Source of the DNA: Thiothrix sp. UBA5583
GTDB lineage: Bacteria; Pseudomonadota; Gammaproteobacteria; Thiotrichales; Thiotrichaceae
Assembly: GCA_002425225.1 (NCBI GenBank)
Contig: DILV01000007.1
Coordinates: forward strand, 62,001-126,000
Direction of reading: 5' to 3'
Length of the DNA stretch: 64,000 nucleotides
This document shows positions 59,777 to 64,000 of the stretch, one piece after another. The notes under the pieces were generated by a model that did not search any database, was not told the DNA's origin, and saw only the letters and a list, made by a program, of their open reading frames with translations. The number at the start of each line of letters is the position of its first letter. Position 1 is the first letter of the stretch. The translations under genes and the position numbers were made by a program.

Positions 59777-60247
59777 ATGAAAGGAAACCCCGACATCAAC
59801 CGTTCGCTCAATCTAGCGCTACGCAGCCAGTTGACCGCGATCAACCAGTATTTCCTGCACGCCCGCATGTGCAAAAACTGGGGGCTGGAAAAGCTCAACA
59901 GCAAGGAATACAAGCGTTCGATCAAGGCCATGAAACAGGCCGAGGAGCTGATCGAACGCATCCTGTTCCTTGAAGCCCTGCCCAATCTGCAAGACCTTGG
60001 CAAACTTTACCTCGGTGAAGACGTGCCAGAAATCATCGCCAACGACCTGCGCCTTGCCGGTGAAGTGGTGGCGGAATTGCGCAAGGTCATCGGTGAATGC
60101 GAACAGGCGCAGGACTACGTTTCCCGCGATATGTTGCAGGAAATTCTTGAAGAGGAAGAAGAGCAGATCGACTGGCTCGAATCCCAGCAGTGGGCGATGG
60201 ATAACGCCGGTCTGCAAAATTACCTGCAATCCATGATGAACGATTAA
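59777..60247 (+). CDS. bfr: Bacterioferritin subunit, heme-binding type without ferroxidase centre
   Basis: A 156-residue helical ferritin (158 in E. coli) with a good ribosome site (AAAGGAG). Heme ligand M52 is kept (IKAMKQAEELIERILFLEAL). The di-iron ligands are mostly lost compared with E. coli Bfr: E18 is Q, E51 is A, H54 is Q, E94 is A and H130 is Q, with only E127 kept. It would thus supply heme sites but not ferroxidase activity. The next gene, 12 bases on, encodes the complementary subunit. Confidence 0.95.
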   Translation: MKGNPDINRSLNLALRSQLTAINQYFLHARMCKNWGLEKLNSKEYKRSIKAMKQAEELIERILFLEALPNLQDLGKLYLGEDVPEIIANDLRLAGEVVAELRKVIGECEQAQDYVSRDMLQEILEEEEEQIDWLESQQWAMDNAGLQNYLQSMMND

Positions 60248-60259
60248 GGAGCAAATAAT

Positions 60260-60727
60260 ATGAAAGGAAAAGACCGTGTAATCGACGTACTGAAAACCCT
60301 GCTGGCAGGTGAACTGGCGGCGCGTGACCAGTATTTCATCCACTCACGCATGTGTGACGACTGGGGTTTGAGCAAGCTGTACGCACATTACGAACATGAA
60401 CGGCAGGAAGAAAGCAGCCATGCTGACGCCATCATCCGCCGTATCCTGTTCCTCGAAGGTGTGCCTGACCTCAACAATCAGGACAACCTGAATGTGGGTT
60501 CCGATGTACCCAGCATGTTCAAAAACGATCTGGCACTGGAATACCATGTGGTGGGTGCGCTGAAAGCCGCGATGAAAATCTGTGAGGAAGAGCAGGATTA
60601 CGTCACCCGTGAAATGCTGCGGGCGCAACTGGATGATACCGAACAGGATCACGCCTACTACCTGGAAAAGCAGCTTGGTTTGATTGACAAGATCGGCTTG
60701 CAGAACTATTTGCAGTCACAGATGTAA
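60260..60727 (+). CDS. bfr: Bacterioferritin subunit, ferroxidase type without heme ligand
   Basis: A 155-residue subunit with a full di-iron centre: E18, E51, H54, E94 and the ExxH pair E128/H131 (shifted by one residue). The heme Met52 is Ser here ([20 protein letters not shown]). Together with the preceding subunit it should form a mixed 24-mer in which one chain oxidises iron and the other holds heme, as described for paired bacterioferritins in Neisseria, Pseudomonas and Magnetospirillum. AAGGAGC precedes the ATG. Confidence 0.95.
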   Translation: MKGKDRVIDVLKTLLAGELAARDQYFIHSRMCDDWGLSKLYAHYEHERQEESSHADAIIRRILFLEGVPDLNNQDNLNVGSDVPSMFKNDLALEYHVVGALKAAMKICEEEQDYVTREMLRAQLDDTEQDHAYYLEKQLGLIDKIGLQNYLQSQM

Positions 60728-60856
60728 CCCTTCCCCCAATCCTCTGTTCAGGCACACGCGGTCGTCACGATGCAGCGCATTACCCAGACAGGGATTCTTC
60801 ACTAGACATGGCTTCGCGTCTTTGTTTGAATCAGCCCCTTTTGCGGGATATTCACT

Positions 60857-61420
60857 GTGGAAGCCTTTCTTGTTTCAACCGGCATCGTTGCCCTCGCTGA
60901 AATCGGCGATAAAACCCAACTGCTCTCGCTGGTGCTAGCCGCCAAATTCCGTAAACCCGTTCCCATTATCCTCGGCATTCTGGTTGCCACCTTGCTCAAC
61001 CATGCGGGCGCGGGTGCAATCGGCGCGTGGGTCACAACCTTGCTGGGTGAAAATGTTTTACGCTGGATTCTGGGTTTGTCGTTTCTGGCGATGGCGGTGT
61101 GGATCATGATCCCCGACAAGCTGGATGACGATGATGTCAAAGTGGATGCGACGCATTACGGTGTGTTCGGTGCAACGGTGGTGGCGTTTTTCCTCGCGGA
61201 AATGGGCGACAAGACGCAAATTGCTACCGTGGCATTGGCGGCACAGTACGCATCCCTGTTCTGGGTAGTGGCAGGTACGACGTTGGGGATGATGATTGCC
61301 AATGTCCCGGCGGTGCTGCTGGGCGACAAGATGGCGCACAAGCTGCCGCTGAAGCTGGTACATGGCATTGCAGCGGCAATTTTTGCGGTGTTGGGTGTGT
61401 TGGCGTTGCTGGGGGGATGA
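60857..61420 (+). CDS. TMEM165/GDT1 family cation transporter (UPF0016, Mn export type)
   Basis: A 187-residue inner-membrane protein with six helices and the two signature motifs EIGDKTQ (15-21) and EMGDKTQ (115-121) in inverted halves. Family members export or exchange Mn(II) or Ca(II). The start is the GTG at 60857 without a clear ribosome site; 129 bases separate it from bfr. Located among iron genes, it may balance Mn against Fe. I looked for a yybP-ykoY-type Mn riboswitch upstream and could not support one. Confidence 0.9.
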   Translation: MEAFLVSTGIVALAEIGDKTQLLSLVLAAKFRKPVPIILGILVATLLNHAGAGAIGAWVTTLLGENVLRWILGLSFLAMAVWIMIPDKLDDDDVKVDATHYGVFGATVVAFFLAEMGDKTQIATVALAAQYASLFWVVAGTTLGMMIANVPAVLLGDKMAHKLPLKLVHGIAAAIFAVLGVLALLGG

Positions 61421-61428
61421 AAGTTGGC

Positions 61429-62436
61429 TTATTGCCAACCCACCTTGTCCATGATCATGACGGCTTGGGCATTGTGCTTGCCCAGTGCTGACAGGTTCAG
61501 CGCATCGCTTTTGAAGTTGCCCCAGCTTTGCAGTTCCGGGCTGGCTGCAATGCCACGCTTGGCAGGATATTCACCGTTGGTGTTGGAATACCAGCGTTGC
61601 GCGTCATCCAGTACCATGTATTCCAGCAATTTTACGGCGTTCTCCTTGTTTTTGGCGGATGCTGTCATACCTGCGCCACTCACATTAATATGCGTGCCCC
61701 GATCCGCTTGATTGGGGAAGAATACTTTTACCTTGCTGGCAGCGGCTTTTTGCGCAGTATCGCCACCGTAAAGCATTTGTGCATAGTAATAGGTGTTGGC
61801 AATCGCCACGTCACATTGTCCCGCTGCTACTGCTTTGATCTGGTCACGGTCGCCACCGCTGGGTGGCTTTGCCAGATTTGCCACCAAGCCTTGCGCCCAC
61901 TGTTCGGCTTGCGCCGCGCCTTTGGCAGCAATCAGGGAAGCCAGCAGCGATTGGTTATAAATACTACTGGAGGAACGCACACAAACACGCCCATTCCATT
62001 TTGGGTCAGCCAGGTCTTCGTAGGTGGAAAGTTCGTTGGCTTGCACTTTTTCCGGGTTGTAGAAAATTACCCGCGCACGGTAGGTTAGCCCGAACCATTG
62101 ATTGCCGGGGTCACGCAAATTGGCTGGAATCGCTTGGTTCAATTTAGCGGACTGGGTTGGCTGCAATGTGCCCGCCTCTACAGCACGGTGCAGACGCCCA
62201 GCATCGGCGGTAATCAACACGTCAGCGGGGGAGTTTGCGCCTTCGCGTTTGAGGCGTTCCAGTAGTGGGTCATCATCGCCGGTAATCAGGTTGACTTTAA
62301 CGCCAGTGTCTTTGCTGAACGCATCCAACAGTGGTTTGATCAACTGCTCTTCACGGGCGGAATACACATTCACTTCATTAGCCAAAACTTGGGTGCTACA
62401 TAGCAACAGCAGGCTGGCGATCATCTTTTTCAACAT
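61429..62436 (-). CDS. Second Fe(III) substrate-binding protein (FbpA type)
   Basis: A 335-residue periplasmic protein from the ATG at 62436 (AAGGAG nine bases ahead) with signal KKMIASLLLLCSTQVLA and mature start EVNVYSAREEQLIKPLLDAF. It keeps the ferric ligand tyrosines in IANTYYYAQM and the segment PSGGDRDQIKAVAAGQCDVA. It parallels fbpA at 50197 throughout, so the two arose by duplication. No permease or ATPase lies beside it; it would have to share FbpB at 48569. Confidence 0.93.
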   Translation of the reverse strand: MLKKMIASLLLLCSTQVLANEVNVYSAREEQLIKPLLDAFSKDTGVKVNLITGDDDPLLERLKREGANSPADVLITADAGRLHRAVEAGTLQPTQSAKLNQAIPANLRDPGNQWFGLTYRARVIFYNPEKVQANELSTYEDLADPKWNGRVCVRSSSSIYNQSLLASLIAAKGAAQAEQWAQGLVANLAKPPSGGDRDQIKAVAAGQCDVAIANTYYYAQMLYGGDTAQKAAASKVKVFFPNQADRGTHINVSGAGMTASAKNKENAVKLLEYMVLDDAQRWYSNTNGEYPAKRGIAASPELQSWGNFKSDALNLSALGKHNAQAVMIMDKVGWQ

Positions 62437-62452
62437 AAAATACACTCCTTCT

Positions 62453-62500
62453 TACTCCCCTCTCCCCTTGAGGGAGAGGGGTTGGGGGTGAGGGGGTAAA
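62453..62500. repeat. REP-like repeat between the piuC-like gene and the second fbpA
   Basis: CTCCCCTCTCCCC-TTGAGGGAGAGGGG then TTGGGGGTGAGGGGG; a near-perfect hairpin with the same flanks as other copies. It may also act as a 3' structure for the upstream hydroxylase gene. Confidence 0.8.
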
Positions 62501-62501
62501 A

Positions 62502-63185
62502 CTAAGTATCCGCCCAACGGCGAACCAGATTGTGGTAAATCCCGGCGAGTTTGACGGTTTGCGGATGCCCTGCACCGAGTTCCAGTGACAATTCCTGTAT
62601 GCTCTGGTCAAGGTCGTAGAGCAGGGTACGTTGCCCGTCATCACGCACCATGCTTTGCATCCAGAAGAAGGATGCAAGCCGTGCGCCGCTTGTCACCGGG
62701 CGGACTTGATGCAGGCTGGTGGCAGGGTAAAGCACCATGTCACCTGCCGCGAGTTTGACCTCCTGTGCACCGAAGTTGTCTTCGATCACCAGTTCGCCGC
62801 CTTCGTATGCTTCGGGTTCGGCTAAAAATAGGGTGGCGGAAACGTCAGTGCGTACCCTAACGCTGGTTCCGGGTACAGTCATGACCGAACCATCGGTATG
62901 GATACCAAAGTGCCCACCATTTTCATAACGGTTAAATAACGGTGGAAAAATCTTGAGAGGCAGAGCGGCAGAAATGAATTGCGGCTTGTTCGCCAGTGCG
63001 TCAAGGATCACATTCCCCAGCTCATGTGCAACAGGTGAGCTTTGAGGAATTTGCACATTGCTTTTGACGGTAGCAGGTTGTGTGCCTGTGGTGGCTTTGC
63101 CATCTATCCACTCTGCTTGATTCAGTTTATTTCGGCAAAAAGCGACTTGTTCTTTGGTGAGAACATTGGGTATACAAATCAGCAT
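62502..63185 (-). CDS. piuC: PKHD-type Fe(II)/2-oxoglutarate hydroxylase (PiuC/YbiX)
   Basis: A 227-residue enzyme with the full metal triad H96, D98 ([11 protein letters not shown]) and H159 (YPATSLHQV), and R169 for 2-oxoglutarate. E. coli YbiX has the same positions. Genes of this family sit beside TonB-dependent siderophore receptors and are Fur-controlled, as the context here suggests (receptor gene just upstream on the same strand). The substrate is not known. Confidence 0.94.
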   Translation of the reverse strand: MLICIPNVLTKEQVAFCRNKLNQAEWIDGKATTGTQPATVKSNVQIPQSSPVAHELGNVILDALANKPQFISAALPLKIFPPLFNRYENGGHFGIHTDGSVMTVPGTSVRVRTDVSATLFLAEPEAYEGGELVIEDNFGAQEVKLAAGDMVLYPATSLHQVRPVTSGARLASFFWMQSMVRDDGQRTLLYDLDQSIQELSLELGAGHPQTVKLAGIYHNLVRRWADT

Positions 63186-63273
63186 TGCCTATGCTCCTAA
63201 AAAAATATTACCCCCTAAACCCAACCCCGCGACTCATGACCACGGGGCGGGAACCAGGACTTAAACTGTCAGA

Positions 63274-63999
63274 TTAAAAGTCATAGGTGAGACTGACGTT
63301 GGTCGTGCGACCGGGTGCAATGTAGGTAAAACCGCTAGGATAAGAAGCATCAATGATGGTTTTATCGGTTGCGTTTTTCACATTTAATTGCGTACTCAGT
63401 TTTTTGTTGATTTTGTATTCTGCCATAACATCTAAACGGTTGGATACAGGAATAACGCGGGCATCGTTAGCGGCAAAGTTACTGCCATCAGAGCCTTTAA
63501 ATTTCCCGGTATGAACGACAGTGCCGCCGAGTGCCAGTTTTGGTGTGGCTTGGTATTTGGCTTGGATGCTCGCACTTTTTTCAGCAATTGACCCTAGCTT
63601 TTTCCCAATATTAGAAGCGGTTGCTGAGTTGGTAATTTCAGTATCCATATACACGATGCCACCGGACAAACTCAGTTTTGGTGTCACGTTGCCAGATACT
63701 CCAAGTTCAACCCCATCTACTCGTACCTCACCTGTTTGCATTGGCGTATTGCTGACCACTTCAATCTTGTTCTTTTTCTCCGTGCGGAAGATAGCGGCAC
63801 TGAGCGCAAGATCATCGTTGGCTAAGTTCCATTTAGTACCAAGCTCGAAACTTTTGTTCTTTTCTGGTGCAGTGTCTTTGGTGACGACATTAATCCCACC
63901 GTAGTTAGGATTGGTTGCATCCAGTGCTTCGGATGGAATATTGGATGAGGTACTGATTGAGCCGTAGATGCTGCCATTTTCTTTTGGTTTATACACAAG
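63274..63999 (-). CDS. TonB-dependent siderophore receptor, C-terminal part (cut by window edge)
   Basis: The last 240 or so residues of an outer-membrane beta-barrel, open at the right edge (the codon before the apparent GTG at 63996 is Leu, so the frame continues). It has typical barrel strands and turns: YKPKENGSIYGSISTSS, KNKSFELGTKWNLAND, VDGVELGVSGNVTPKLSLSG, and the receptor ending IAPGRTTNVSLTYDF with terminal Phe. The form resembles catecholate-siderophore receptors of the Fiu/FepA kind. It is upstream of piuC on the same strand. Confidence 0.92.
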   Translation of the reverse strand, partial: LVYKPKENGSIYGSISTSSNIPSEALDATNPNYGGINVVTKDTAPEKNKSFELGTKWNLANDDLALSAAIFRTEKKNKIEVVSNTPMQTGEVRVDGVELGVSGNVTPKLSLSGGIVYMDTEITNSATASNIGKKLGSIAEKSASIQAKYQATPKLALGGTVVHTGKFKGSDGSNFAANDARVIPVSNRLDVMAEYKINKKLSTQLNVKNATDKTIIDASYPSGFTYIAPGRTTNVSLTYDF

Positions 64000-64000
64000 A

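Noticed and set aside
60728-60856. Manganese (yybP-ykoY) riboswitch ahead of the GDT1-type transporter
   Set aside because: Such riboswitches are common before this family, but I could not find the conserved internal-loop sequence in these 129 bases.
61423-61439. GTTGGC-TTATT-GCCAAC hairpin as a terminator for the GDT1-type gene
   Set aside because: The stem is only six bases, has no U-run and overlaps the stop codon of the convergent fbpA paralogue; support is too weak.

Overview
The window reads as chromosomal DNA of a gammaproteobacterium. The housekeeping genes (sucA, purH, metG, proS, dusB, rdgC, metA, bfd/bfr) have gammaproteobacterial lengths and motifs. A PHB synthase, an LbtU-type siderophore porin and several iron-uptake genes suggest a Thiothrix-like, Thiotrichales-type bacterium. 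That taxon is a guess from protein resemblance, not something the sequence proves.

Layout. 1-4263: a two-component pair (sensor kinase cut by the left edge, OmpR-type regulator) and a large hybrid kinase with a periplasmic NMT1/THI5-like ligand domain. 4205-9617: a DUF2339 membrane protein, an orphan PstS under a Pho box, a PlsC-like acyltransferase and a YqhA-like protein. 9746-17382: a fused HyuA/HyuB (5-oxoprolinase type) protein, a TPP-dependent acetolactate-synthase-like enzyme followed after one base by a glycosyltransferase-like protein, and a sulfotransferase. 17555-24583: sucA, then an RND efflux pump and its adaptor under a promoter that overlaps a TGACC/GGTCA palindrome.

24741-29809 is the highlight: a compact type VI-A CRISPR locus. 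A 1221-residue protein with two HEPN RNxxxH motifs (R473/H478 and R1067/H1072) and a Cas13a-like C-terminus is followed by nine 37-base repeats. Each repeat has a C5/G5 stem and an ACTGCAAC 3' end, as in Cas13a repeats. No cas1 or cas2 is present. A YefM/YoeB toxin-antitoxin module starts 58 bases after the last, degenerate repeat.

29865-48444 is mostly housekeeping: dusB, a P-loop ATPase with metA, a DUF1800/DUF1501 pair, rdgC, a DUF349 coiled-coil protein, metG, purH, proS and phaC.

48569-64000 is an iron region: a Fe(III) permease and two FbpA-like binding proteins, LbtU porin, a DUF1513/imelysin/di-heme oxidoreductase/IrpA block, HemP, Bfd, a MauG-type cytochrome, a complementary pair of bacterioferritin subunits, a GDT1-type Mn transporter, a PiuC-like hydroxylase and the end of a TonB-dependent receptor. 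Three loci share a Fur-box-like motif.

A G/C-rich palindromic repeat family (REP-like) recurs through the window, between genes and also inside three coding sequences without breaking the frame. No tRNA or rRNA gene was seen.
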